IMG/VR virus record: IMGVR_UViG_3300044611_002008
Location: 1 to 64,000 of that record
Direction: 5' to 3' (one strand)
Source: a virus
DNA: 64,000 nt
A program made the translations under genes and the position numbers. Shown piece by piece: positions 44,070-53,600 of this stretch (the stretch's first letter is position 1; each line of letters opens with the position of its first letter). A model generated the notes under the pieces. That model did not search any database. It saw nothing but the letters and a program-made list of their open reading frames with translations, and was not told the origin of the DNA.

Positions 44070-44085
44070 GGTGTATTTGATTATT
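44070..44085 (+). promoter_or_regulatory. GGTGTA motif, candidate promoter of tail tube gene
   Basis: GGTGTATTTGATTATT, core ending 42 bases before ATG 44118. The following gene shows highly-expressed codon use, in line with its own transcript. Confidence 0.48.
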
Positions 44086-44117
44086 GACCAAGCCAAAATT
44101 AACATGGAGATATTCAA

Positions 44118-45116
44118 ATGAGTAATAAAAGAATTTTTTACGCTTGCCAGGCAATCGAAATTCAGCCAATAGCCGCAAATGGTACAACAAGTACAGCTGT
44201 TAAGCCCAAGGGTGTACAGAGCGTTGGAATGAACACCAACTTCAATCTCGAAAAGATCTTCCAGCTTGGTCAAATCGATCTTTATGATAATATCGAGAAC
44301 AATCCCGAAGTTGAAATCACAGTCAATAAAGTATTTGACGGAACCGTACCTGTTTATCTTTTAGCGATGGGTGGCGGTCAGGTAGAGGGCAATATAGGCG
44401 ATTTTGCCAACAACAGAGCAAATGTTAAGCTTGGCATCTATAGTGATACCGGCGCCCTAGCTAGTGGCACAGCACAGCACACAGTAACATGCACAGGCAT
44501 GTATGTTTCCAGTGTTGGTTTTACCTTCCCAACCGATGGTAATGCTACAGAAGATGTTACCTTAGTTGGCAACAGTAAGACTTGGAGCGCTGGTGGTCTC
44601 AGTGCTTTCGTACCAAGTTCCGGCCCATACACAGCCCCAGCCACAGCTCGCAGATGGAAGTTCAATAGAGCAGAGAGCGTATTTCCTACTGGCGCAGGTG
44701 GTATAGGTAGTACCGCTCCTATTCAAAGCGTATCAGTAAATGCTGACTTTGGTAGAGAGTCTATTTACGAACTTGGTTCGTATACTCCATATCATAGATA
44801 CGTCAATTTCCCCGTTGAAGTCACTTCGGAAATTGAGGTTCTTGCTACTACTGGTGATTATTTAAACATCAGCGAAGCCACATATTCCTGCACCGGAACA
44901 GGAGAGGGTAGAGTACAAGATAAAGAAATTAAATTTGTTATTTGCGGTAGTGGCACAGGAGATAATCTAACTATCGATCTTGGCAAGAAAAACAAGATCA
45001 CTTCTGTAAACTATCAAGGTGGAGATACTGGTGGTGGTAATGCTACAATTACTTATAGCTTTACTACAGATAACTACCTTAAGGTCACAGCAAACGGCAC
45101 CTTCGAGTCTGTTTAA
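44118..45116 (+). CDS. Major tail tube protein
   Basis: 332 residues, strong GGAG site (TGGAGATATTCAAATG). It should form the stacked rings of the tail tube. Two parts start alike: VQSVGMNTNFNLEKIFQLG at 33-51 and IQSVSVNADFGRESIYELG at 202-220, each followed by a Tyr-containing strand and a VEV/VEIT strand, so the protein holds two tube-like domains. The remaining parts are beta-rich; an extra beta domain sits at the C-terminus (~270-332). Codons are GC-richer than average as in the capsid gene, as expected for a very abundant protein. Position before the tail assembly genes and tape measure agrees. No sheath gene is present, so the tail is non-contractile. Confidence 0.85.
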   Translation: MSNKRIFYACQAIEIQPIAANGTTSTAVKPKGVQSVGMNTNFNLEKIFQLGQIDLYDNIENNPEVEITVNKVFDGTVPVYLLAMGGGQVEGNIGDFANNRANVKLGIYSDTGALASGTAQHTVTCTGMYVSSVGFTFPTDGNATEDVTLVGNSKTWSAGGLSAFVPSSGPYTAPATARRWKFNRAESVFPTGAGGIGSTAPIQSVSVNADFGRESIYELGSYTPYHRYVNFPVEVTSEIEVLATTGDYLNISEATYSCTGTGEGRVQDKEIKFVICGSGTGDNLTIDLGKKNKITSVNYQGGDTGGGNATITYSFTTDNYLKVTANGTFESV

Positions 45117-45178
45117 TTTTTGGTTGATTCTAGTCGGTTATATAGGAATAAAAGGACGGACATTTATTAGGAGAATGT

Positions 45179-45322
45179 ATGGAAGAACTATTTCAGATTA
45201 TAGGACGACTATATACCGATATGTATAATATGCAAAAGTATATGGAAGTATTACAGAATAAACTTAAAGAACAGGAACAGGAGCTTCTGGCGCTTAAAAA
45301 TAAGGGCGCGCAAAACGACTAG
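45179..45322 (+). CDS. 47-residue coiled-coil protein
   Basis: ATG 45179 with AGGAG at 45169-45173 (5-base spacing), stop TAG at 45322, then the next gene after four bases. The sequence starts MEELFQIIGRLYTDMYN and continues as one amphipathic, Glu/Lys/Leu-rich helix (KYMEVLQNKLKEQEQELL) ending KGAQND. The strong ribosome site, correct place in the operon and heptad-like Leu spacing favour a real gene over the overlapping frame 45175-45228. A small helical partner in tail assembly is a guess. Confidence 0.72.
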   Translation: MEELFQIIGRLYTDMYNMQKYMEVLQNKLKEQEQELLALKNKGAQND

Positions 45323-45326
45323 ATAA

Positions 45327-46364
45327 ATGATTGATCCGGATATTGCTTTATCTTTATATAGAATTTTTACTGGGGCCCTATTTTTTTATTATGGTGGAGA
45401 GCAGTACGAACTAAGGTCTCCATCCAAAGAGATAAGATATAAAGCAGAGTTGTTATATAATAATATAATTAATGAAGAAAAATTTCATAATTGGATTAGA
45501 GAAGAGAATCTTATTCCGACTATGATATCGTTAGGCGTTTGGCATATGAATACAGATAATTTGATCAAACAGCTAGAGAATAAATTAGATGCGTTAAAAG
45601 TTGACCTATATACTGATAGATTAAAGACTAAAGAAACCGAGAATAATAGAAAAAAAATTAAAACAACTCATAAAGAAATAAATAAAATAAGCAACACCAA
45701 ACTAAATTTTCAGGCCAATACCCTAGAAGGATATGCCAGCTCTATAAAGAACGAATATATAATATGTTCAACTTTATATAAAAATAATAAAAGGGTTTTT
45801 TCTAATTCGCCCAAAGACTCAGCCTCGTATGTTCATTTTAATAATATAGTAAACGAAATTAATTCCTATGTACTCTCTGTATCAGATTATAAGTCCATAG
45901 CCAGAAGCGCTTTATGGAAATCTTATTGGAATTGTGGGAATAAAACATCGATATTTTGTAAGTATACTATAGACTTGACAGATGAACAAAGGTCTTTATT
46001 AAATATTAGTAGAATGTATGACAGTATATATGAGCATCCAGAATGTCCAGAAGATATTGTTATAGAAGATGACGATATGCTGGATGGATGGATGATTATC
46101 CAAAAGAAGAATAATGAACAGGCTAAAAAACAAAAATTAGGAAACAAAAACGCTAAGATAGAGAATGCTTCTGAAGTTTTTTTAATGACGGACGAACAGG
46201 ATATTGGAAAGGTATTAGATCTAAATACCGATCAATCAAAATTTGTATTACAGGAAAAACTAGGATATATCAATAGCAATAAAGGATCGGAAGTAGAAGA
46301 TTTTAATTTGCCGGATGTACAGAGAGACTTAATTACAAAAGCACAAAGCATGCGTAAACAATAA
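45327..46364 (+). CDS. Tail-region protein of unknown function, possible assembly factor
   Basis: 345 residues, no good ribosome site but only four bases after the previous stop. Mostly helical and charged: KFHNWIREENLIPTMISLG, KQLENKLDALKVDLYTDRLK, then KSIARSALWKSYWNCG and the acidic stretch YEHPECPEDIVIEDDDMLDG next to WMIIQKKNNEQAKKQ. The segment with PxCPxD-xIIxDDDxLDGW recurs in phage tail assembly regions in my experience, but has no fixed name. The order tail tube - this gene - tape measure suggests a tail assembly chaperone-type role. Confidence 0.6.
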   Translation: MIDPDIALSLYRIFTGALFFYYGGEQYELRSPSKEIRYKAELLYNNIINEEKFHNWIREENLIPTMISLGVWHMNTDNLIKQLENKLDALKVDLYTDRLKTKETENNRKKIKTTHKEINKISNTKLNFQANTLEGYASSIKNEYIICSTLYKNNKRVFSNSPKDSASYVHFNNIVNEINSYVLSVSDYKSIARSALWKSYWNCGNKTSIFCKYTIDLTDEQRSLLNISRMYDSIYEHPECPEDIVIEDDDMLDGWMIIQKKNNEQAKKQKLGNKNAKIENASEVFLMTDEQDIGKVLDLNTDQSKFVLQEKLGYINSNKGSEVEDFNLPDVQRDLITKAQSMRKQ

Positions 46365-46376
46365 GAGAAAGTTTTT

Positions 46377-46691
46377 ATGAAAAATAAACAAGAGCTAATC
46401 AAATCTATAGAGAAAAGAATACAAACTACTATGATAGGGGCTTTGGCCAGATTCGAAGAGAATTTTGGTCATTTATGGAATACAGAAGAGGATTCTGATG
46501 AGGCCGAAAGATTTTGGACAATTTGGGAAAACACCAGAAATCAAGTTTTGAATAATGGTAATAATCAGTTGAGATCAGCTTTAGACGATTTGGGGAATTA
46601 TTTGTATAGCTCTGGCAAGCAAGATAAACACAAACATCCGTATCGATATAAATTCTATTTTAAAGATGGAGATAGCAGCAATGAAAACTAA
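46377..46691 (+). CDS. Small helical tail assembly protein candidate
   Basis: 104 residues. Helical start (KNKQELIKSIEKRIQTTMIGALARFEENF), a middle with GHLWNTEEDSDEAERFWTIW and WENTRNQVLNNGNNQLRS, and a His/Lys/Tyr-rich end. It is short, acidic to neutral, without membrane segment. It overlaps the next gene by 11 bases, in a different frame. Two genes of this size ratio before a tape measure often are the G/T tail chaperones made by frameshifting; here the second has its own ribosome site, so a frameshift is not needed. Confidence 0.65.
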   Translation: MKNKQELIKSIEKRIQTTMIGALARFEENFGHLWNTEEDSDEAERFWTIWENTRNQVLNNGNNQLRSALDDLGNYLYSSGKQDKHKHPYRYKFYFKDGDSSNEN

Positions 46692-47565
46692 AACTTTTAA
46701 GGTTAAGATCAACGATAGTGATAGAGAAGTACTGGTTCGTACCCCTTCTTTAAATGACCAGAGAGAAGCTCAAAAGGTTTATAACCAGGCCTTTACAGAC
46801 GCTATAAAGAGCAAGAGCGTGGTTCGGGCCAAGCTCGATGACTTACTAGAAGATCAGGGACTATGGAATGCTGAAAAGCAAAAGAAGTTTAACGAGCTTC
46901 AAAAGGAGCTACTAGAGGGCGAAAAGAAACTAGCTAAGGGCGGATTTGGCCTAAATGAAGCTAAGGATCTTGCCATTCGCATGAAGGTTATTAGAGACGA
47001 AATCAGAGATTTAATAAGCGTACGAACCTCTTTAGATAACCATAGTGCAGAAGGACAGGCAGATAATGCTAGATTTAATTATTTAGTATCATCATGCGTG
47101 GTGTATAATGATACCAAAGAGACTGTTTTTTCTAGCTTGGAAGACTATATGAATAGAGCCACAGAAGAGGTGGCAATATTGGCCGCCCAGAATTTGGCTA
47201 ATATGTTATATGGTTTGGATAACGATTATGAATCTAACTTGCCAGAAAATAAGTTCCTTAAAAAGTATAGATTTGTTGATGATAAATTAAGACTAGTGGA
47301 CAAAAAAGGAAGACTGATAGACGCGGAAGGCAGGCTAGTCAATGAAGACGGTAGATTTATTGATGAAGAAGGCAATTTTGTAGATAAGTTCGGCAATAAG
47401 GTAGATAAAGATGGTGATTATGTTGTTGACCCTCAACCGTTTTTAGATGAAAATGGAAATCCTGTCATTTTGGACGAAGCAAACAATGATAAACAAGAAC
47501 CAAATACTGAATCTGACAAGACTACAGATCAGTCATCAACAGAAAACACAGAGTCTACCACATAA
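46681..47565 (+). CDS. Tail assembly chaperone-like protein with acidic repeat tail
   Basis: 294 residues from ATG 46681, preferred over 46666 because GGAG at 46668-46671 is well placed. The N-terminal ~60 residues are a small beta part followed by helix (KTFKVKINDSDREVLVRTP, NDQREAQKVYNQAFTDAIK), then helices to ~190. Residues ~200-260 form repeats of about 9 residues of the type LVDKKGRLIDAEGRLVNEDG, which should be a beta-turn-rich acidic tail, and the end is Asp/Glu/Thr/Ser-rich. Such tails occur in tail chaperones of marine phages. It lies directly before a terminator and the tape measure, so a role in holding the very long tape measure during tail assembly fits. Confidence 0.7.
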   Translation: MKTKTFKVKINDSDREVLVRTPSLNDQREAQKVYNQAFTDAIKSKSVVRAKLDDLLEDQGLWNAEKQKKFNELQKELLEGEKKLAKGGFGLNEAKDLAIRMKVIRDEIRDLISVRTSLDNHSAEGQADNARFNYLVSSCVVYNDTKETVFSSLEDYMNRATEEVAILAAQNLANMLYGLDNDYESNLPENKFLKKYRFVDDKLRLVDKKGRLIDAEGRLVNEDGRFIDEEGNFVDKFGNKVDKDGDYVVDPQPFLDENGNPVILDEANNDKQEPNTESDKTTDQSSTENTESTT

Positions 47566-47597
47566 TTCTTTGTTGCTATCAGATAGTTTTCATTCAG

Positions 47598-47638
47598 AAT
47601 CCCTAGCGTCTTTTATTGATTCTAGGGATTTTGTTTTT
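47598..47638 (+). terminator. Intrinsic terminator before tape measure gene
   Basis: Stem AATCCCTAG (47598-47606) with CTAGGGATT (47622-47630), 9 bp perfect, 15-base loop, then TTGTTTTTT. The tape measure gene starts 28 bases later with no obvious promoter apart from an AT-rich TTGTATAAAATA stretch. Confidence 0.85.
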
Positions 47639-47665
47639 TATTATCCTCCAATTGTATAAAATATT

Positions 47666-50600
47666 ATGTCACAATCGTTTAATTTAACAGCCCAGCTAAA
47701 TTTAAGAGGACCATCTAATGTTAGAAATATTGTATCTGATATTAGAAGACAATTGGGGTCAATTTCCGCAGATGTGAACTTACGATTGGACCAAAATGCC
47801 TCACGCAATGTTACTCAGCTCAATGCTGCTTTAAGAAATCTTAACAATACTTTTGGCACTACTCAGACAGCGGCCAGAAATGCTGCAAATGCTATTAGAG
47901 ATTTTTCTCAGGCGGTCGGTAATGCCGGAGTGGCTAATTTACCAAGACAGCTCAATAATGTCGTTACCGCTACACAAAGAGTCGGAGCTACTAGCACCAC
48001 AGCGGCCAGACAGTTAAATGTTGCTAGAACAGAAATGGAAGAGTTCGGAAGACAGTCGGCCTTAGCTATTAGAAGATTTGCTGCATTTAGCTTAGCCACC
48101 GGCGCCGTATTTTCTTTTACAGGAGCCATCAATAAAGGCATAGCCGCATTTATCGAGTTTGATAAAGAATTCGTTAAGCTGCAACAGGTTACAGGCGAAT
48201 CTGCAGATGGTCTTAAGAGACTATCGAATACTATTACGTCATTATCTGTTGATTTTGGAGTAGCATCAGGAGACCTTATCAAAGTATCATCAACATTAGC
48301 CCAGGCCGGTTTAAGCGCCAAAGATACCGAGAGAGCATTAAAAGCATTGGCTCTTAGTGCTTTAGCTCCGTCTTTTGATGATATGAATAAAACGGTGGAA
48401 GGCTCTATTGCTTTGATGAGACAGTTCGGCATTGGAGCGTCTGATCTAGAAAAAGCGCTAGGCTCTGTTAACTCGGTTGCTGCCAGATTCGCAGTAGAAG
48501 CCAGCGATATTATAGCCGCTATTCAGCGTACTGGTGGAGTGTTCGCTTCTGCTAGTAATGGAGTTAGTCAGGGTACCGATGCTCTTAATGAGTTTATAGC
48601 GGTATTTACTAGTATACGAGCCACTACTCGTGAAAGCGCAGAAACTATTGCTACTGGTTTACGTACTATTTTTACTAGAGTTCAAAGAGGAGGAACTATA
48701 GAGGCTCTGAAAGAATTCGGGGTTAATCTAACCGATGCAGAGGGCAAGTTCGTTGGAGCATATAAGGCTGTTGAGTTATTGTCTAGAGGATTAAATCAAA
48801 TAGATCCGAGAGATTTAAAGTTTTCTCAGATTGTTGAGGAGCTTGGCGGCTTCCGTCAGATCGGTAAGGTTATTCCATTAATTCAGCAATTCGGAACAGC
48901 CCAGGAAGCTTTGAAGGTAGCACAGACTGGGCAGGGGTCTTTGGCGGCAGACGCGGCAACAGCCCAGTTGTCCCTGGCTAATCAGATAGCCAAAGTAAGA
49001 GAAGAATTTACTGCTCTTGTAAGAGATATTGGTGGCTCAGATACTTTTCAGACACTGGCAAAGGGAGCGCTGCAGCTCGCTAGTGGTTTGATTCAAGTAG
49101 CGGATAGCGTTAAAGGAGTTTTGCCTATTCTTGGATTGATGATGGCCGTTAGAGGAGCTAGTGTAGCGACTCAATATGGTTCTGGTTTTATAGGAGGTCT
49201 TCGTAGAGGCAACGCTGGGGGAGCAGCTGCTCCTAGAAGAAATGCTTATGGGGGTTATATAAGTAGATATAAAAAAGGAGGACCAGTAGATGTTCCAGTT
49301 GCTTTGATGCCGGGAGAGGCCGTGGTATATCCTGAAGCGGTTAAAGAAGTAGGCGTATCTAAATTAAGAAAAATGAATTATGCAGACAGAAAACCTATGG
49401 CCAAAGGAGGTAAGGTTGGATTGGTTCCAGGATCTGGCAATACCGATAGTTTTTATACTACTCTTCCAGAAGGTAGTTTTGTTATAAGAAAAAAGGCTAC
49501 GGAAGCACTCGGTGGACCAGAAGGTATTTTAGGGTCTTCGGGTTATCAATACGGCGGTTCTGTGCAAAGATTCCGCGGAGGATCTTCTTCCGGTCTCAAG
49601 GAGACGCAAAGAACTCACATAGGACCAAAAGTTCCTCTTAGTTATCGAGAGGCGATGGCAGCGAAAAAAAGAGGCACCGGTTCACTAAAGGTGGTGAGTG
49701 GTAAAACAGAAAGACAAATTAATTTTGAACCCAATATATCTACGTTAATAAATCAGAGACTTAGAAGAAAGACAGGAAAAACTGGAGTTACTAAAAAAGA
49801 GTTAGTCGAAGACATCTCAAAAAGATCCCCCGAACAACTTTTTGGCGATGGAGGCGTACCATCTGTTATATTCAAAGAGTTGCTTGCATCAAAAAAGCTT
49901 GAGGGTCTTAAGACGGCCTTGTTGAGAGGTGTTAAGTCTAGATCTGTACCTCAGACTCTAAGATCAGACTCAGAATTAGACTTTATTCTGGAAAAGAATA
50001 TTAAACCATATTTATCTAAAATTAATACTCAGGTCGGTAGTTTGTGGGATGAATTAATGCAGTACCAGGCGCTCACCAATCCTAGAGAGGTTGGTGGTCG
50101 TACAACCCTCCCAGCTGTTAAAAAGGTTTTAGGAAAATCTTTCGGCTCAACTTTTGCATCTGGAGGTCTTATACAAAAATTTGCCAGAGGTACCTCTAAG
50201 CCTTTGGAGGCCATGGGTAAGGCTGATTTACTTAAGGAAGCAGAAAGGCTAGGAGTCAATATTCCTATAGAGCTTAGACGTTTTCTAGATCCAAGAGCAA
50301 AGGGGTCTGAACAGACCAGAGCAAAGATCATTAAAGATCTACAAGAAAAAAGAACTATCACCAAAACATCCGAAGAGAATATTGCCAATAGGGCTAAAAA
50401 CAGAAAATTAGCCGTTGTTGGACTACGAGGCGATACGTCCTCTTCTACCGTTACGACTCCGGGACTTAAAGATAAAACAGGAAGACAAAGATTACGAGGG
50501 GTCCCAGCGACCCTGCAAACCGGCAGTCTACCAAATGATCTAGCGACACAAGTGGAAGATATTATACGTTCTCAATCAGAAAGCATAGTAGCTCAAATAG

Positions 50601-53600
50601 GTCAAGCTATTGCCAAAGCCGCCGGAACAACACCTATTACGGACCAAAAAAGAATTAGTGAAATTTTAACTAAACAGTTACCCAATTTATCTGGATTGAT
50701 GTTTGAGAGCGGATTGGCTGTTGCTGGGGCTCCATATGATCCTAAATCAAAAGCTATTGATTTTAATATGGGATTAGGTAAAAAATTAGCAAACCTTTTT
50801 GGAGTAGATCCTAAAGCATTAACAGACGCCACAAATGATGCAACAAAAGAACAGGCTAAAAGAAAACTTACAAAAGGACAATTTGATAGAGGTCGTAGAG
50901 ATAAGTTAAGGACTAAAAGATTATCTAGAGCTCTTGGTGGTTTTATAGCTATGGCTAAAGGAGGCATGCCTTTAGTAGACGATCTCCCCAACGCTCCTGG
51001 ATCTATGTTGCCGATGCCTGGTATGAAACCTGGTTCTCCATTATATGAAATAATACGTAATGGAGGAGGGGCTATTGATTATGATAGGACTTTGCAAAGA
51101 ACCACTGGAGATGCAGCATATGCAAGCGCAAAAACTCCAGAACAAAAAGAAGCGGTTTTAACCAAATATTTCAGAGACCCCCAAGCAAGAATCAAAGATG
51201 CTCAAAGTGCTAGATTAACACAATTTGGCAAACAATTACAAGAGCTAGTCAAAAAGGGCGTTATACAGCCGAAAAACTTATCTATAATTAGTAAATCTAG
51301 TAGAACTCCTGGATTAGCTGAGCATATTAATCAATTATTCGGTATACCTGTTCAAAATATGGTATTTACCAGAGGAGGTAGCAAATTACCCGCTCTTGAA
51401 GCACTAAGAACTAAAGGGCCTAGAATAAATAGAGTAGCTAGGGCTTCTGGCGGAGAAGTCCCCATCATGGCTCAGGAAGGGGAATATGTTATTAATAGAA
51501 AATCCGCAAAAGCTATAGGATATGGCAATCTTCATACATTAAATAAATATCATAGTGGTGGAATAGTACAAAGATTTGCTAGAGGTTCCGATTCTCCTCT
51601 TAAGATGGCTATGTCAGGGCAGGGTAGGGTTCAAATAGCCAAACAATTGATGGATCAGGGCATGTCTGCTGCCAAAGCATTGGCCGAGGCAACTAAAGCT
51701 ATTGAGTCTATGTCTCAGGCGGCTCAACAAACGGCTGCGAGTCTTAAAAAACAATCTCAGAGCGTTGGTTACAGAGGTATGAATGTGTTAGCCGGTAGAG
51801 GAGTGGATATTACTACCGGAGGCGTTCTTGATCAAGCAAAAGAAAAAGAATATAGAGACAATCAAAGAGCTAATAGGGTTGTAAGGAGAGCTTCTAGAAC
51901 AAGATTAGCTGTTGATACTAATGCTTATGGTCCTTTGCTGCCTGGCCAAAAGGGTGTTGTTACCAGAACTCCTAGCGCTATAGATAATGCTAGAAACGAA
52001 GCCGTTCAATCGGTATTAGGCAGAGAACGAGCTGGCGGAGCGGGTTCAGTAAAACAAATGATGAGAACTCAATTATCGAATGATAGAAGCTCCCTCAGAG
52101 ACAGAGTAGCAGCAAGATTCAAAGACAGATACGATGCCGCGTCCGATCCAGCAGAAAAACAAAAGGTTCAAGATAGAGCTAACAAAGTATTTGCTAGAGC
52201 TAATCAATCATTAACGGCAAATGCTCAACAAAATTATGTACAGCAAATCAATGCTAAGATGCAGATTGCTCAACAAGCCGCTGCTGATGACGCTGCTGCT
52301 AGAATTCGTATTGCTAATTTTGCTAAACAAAGCGCCACTGCGGCACAACAACAGCCAACGCTATTTCAAAAAATTACTCAGGGAATTAGTAAAATGGCGA
52401 CGGCCGCACAAAAGTCTGCTGGTTTTGGCGGCGGATCAGGAGGAGGACTAATACCTTCTGGCAGCAGAGGAGCAAATATGATGGCCCAGGCTAGAGATGC
52501 TAGGGCTCAAGGTTTACGAGGTCAGGCTTTTAGAGATAGCATGGCAGGATCGGCTGGCGGAGGTATAGGTAGTAAAATAGGAAATGCGGCTATGGGGCTT
52601 TCCTTTGCCATACCAATGATCGCAGATCAGTTTACGACAGCAGACCCAAAAACAGCAGAGCAGGCTAAGAACAATGCTATGATATCTGGTAGTAGCACAG
52701 CTATTGGTAGCGCAGCTATGCTTGCCTCTATGGGTCCTGTTGGCATAGCTGCTGGTATAGTAGCCGGAGCAGCAGGATTAGCTAAAGCATTTACAGACGC
52801 AGAAAATGCAGCAAATGATTTTAATAGAGGTTTAAAGGTAGATAAATTAGAGCAAACGCTTGAGGCAGCAGCCAAGTCCCTAGATAAATTCTCTAAAGAC
52901 ATAAAGAACAACGTATTTGCTACAGACGCCAAGAAAAATGTAGTAGAAGCCACTAAACAAGCCCAAGCTATCACAGACTCAGACTCACAAACAGTAAAAA
53001 GAGGACTATTTAATTTTTTTGACACTGCCGATAATGGTACGAGCTCAGAGAAACGAGCGGCAGCAGAAAGATCTCAAATATTGGATAAACAAGGGATAAT
53101 GGCATATTTGCGTTCTACAGAGATGTTTGGTGGGGAAGACGCTAAATCCAACCGGGCGTTTTCAATGAGTCAAAATATACCAGAACTATCTAGAGAAAGA
53201 GCGAAGAATTTTACCGGAGCGGCTGATGCCTCCAGACAATTTATAACAAGTAAAATCAGATCAGGATCTTCTATTGAAGGTCTCAAATCGGACAAAGATT
53301 TTGCTGGTTTCACTAAAAGCTTAGCTCTTGCAGACGCAGCGCTACAAGAACAAATTCTAACTATACAAAATAATACTTCGTTAGAAGAAAATAAAAAGAA
53401 AGCTCTCATAGATAGTACTATTGCGACAGTAGCAGACGCTAAAGCCAGAGAAATTCAGTCTCAAACTCTAAAAGAGATGGATCTAGAAGCTCTTAGCAAG
53501 TCTACTATTGTTTTACAAAATAGCTTAGAGAGAATGTTTCAAAATATGGAACAGTCTATTATGGCGAATGCTTTTGCGCTAGATAAGCTTACCGCTAGTG

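Noticed and set aside
45019-45228. 69-residue frame overlapping the 3' end of the tail tube gene
   Set aside because: It overlaps the tail tube gene and the better-supported 45179 gene, and shows no family pattern.
46641-46691. Programmed frameshift at TTTAAAG between the two tail assembly genes
   Set aside because: The heptamer is out of phase for -1 slippage (frame reads TTT AAA GAT), and the second gene has its own GGAG site and ATG.
47908-48432. Reading frame of 174 residues on the - strand, and similar long - strand frames across the window
   Set aside because: All lie opposite well-supported + strand genes, lack ribosome sites and recognisable domains; many come from low-complexity or repeat coding DNA (for example 41239-41691 and 61952-62314).
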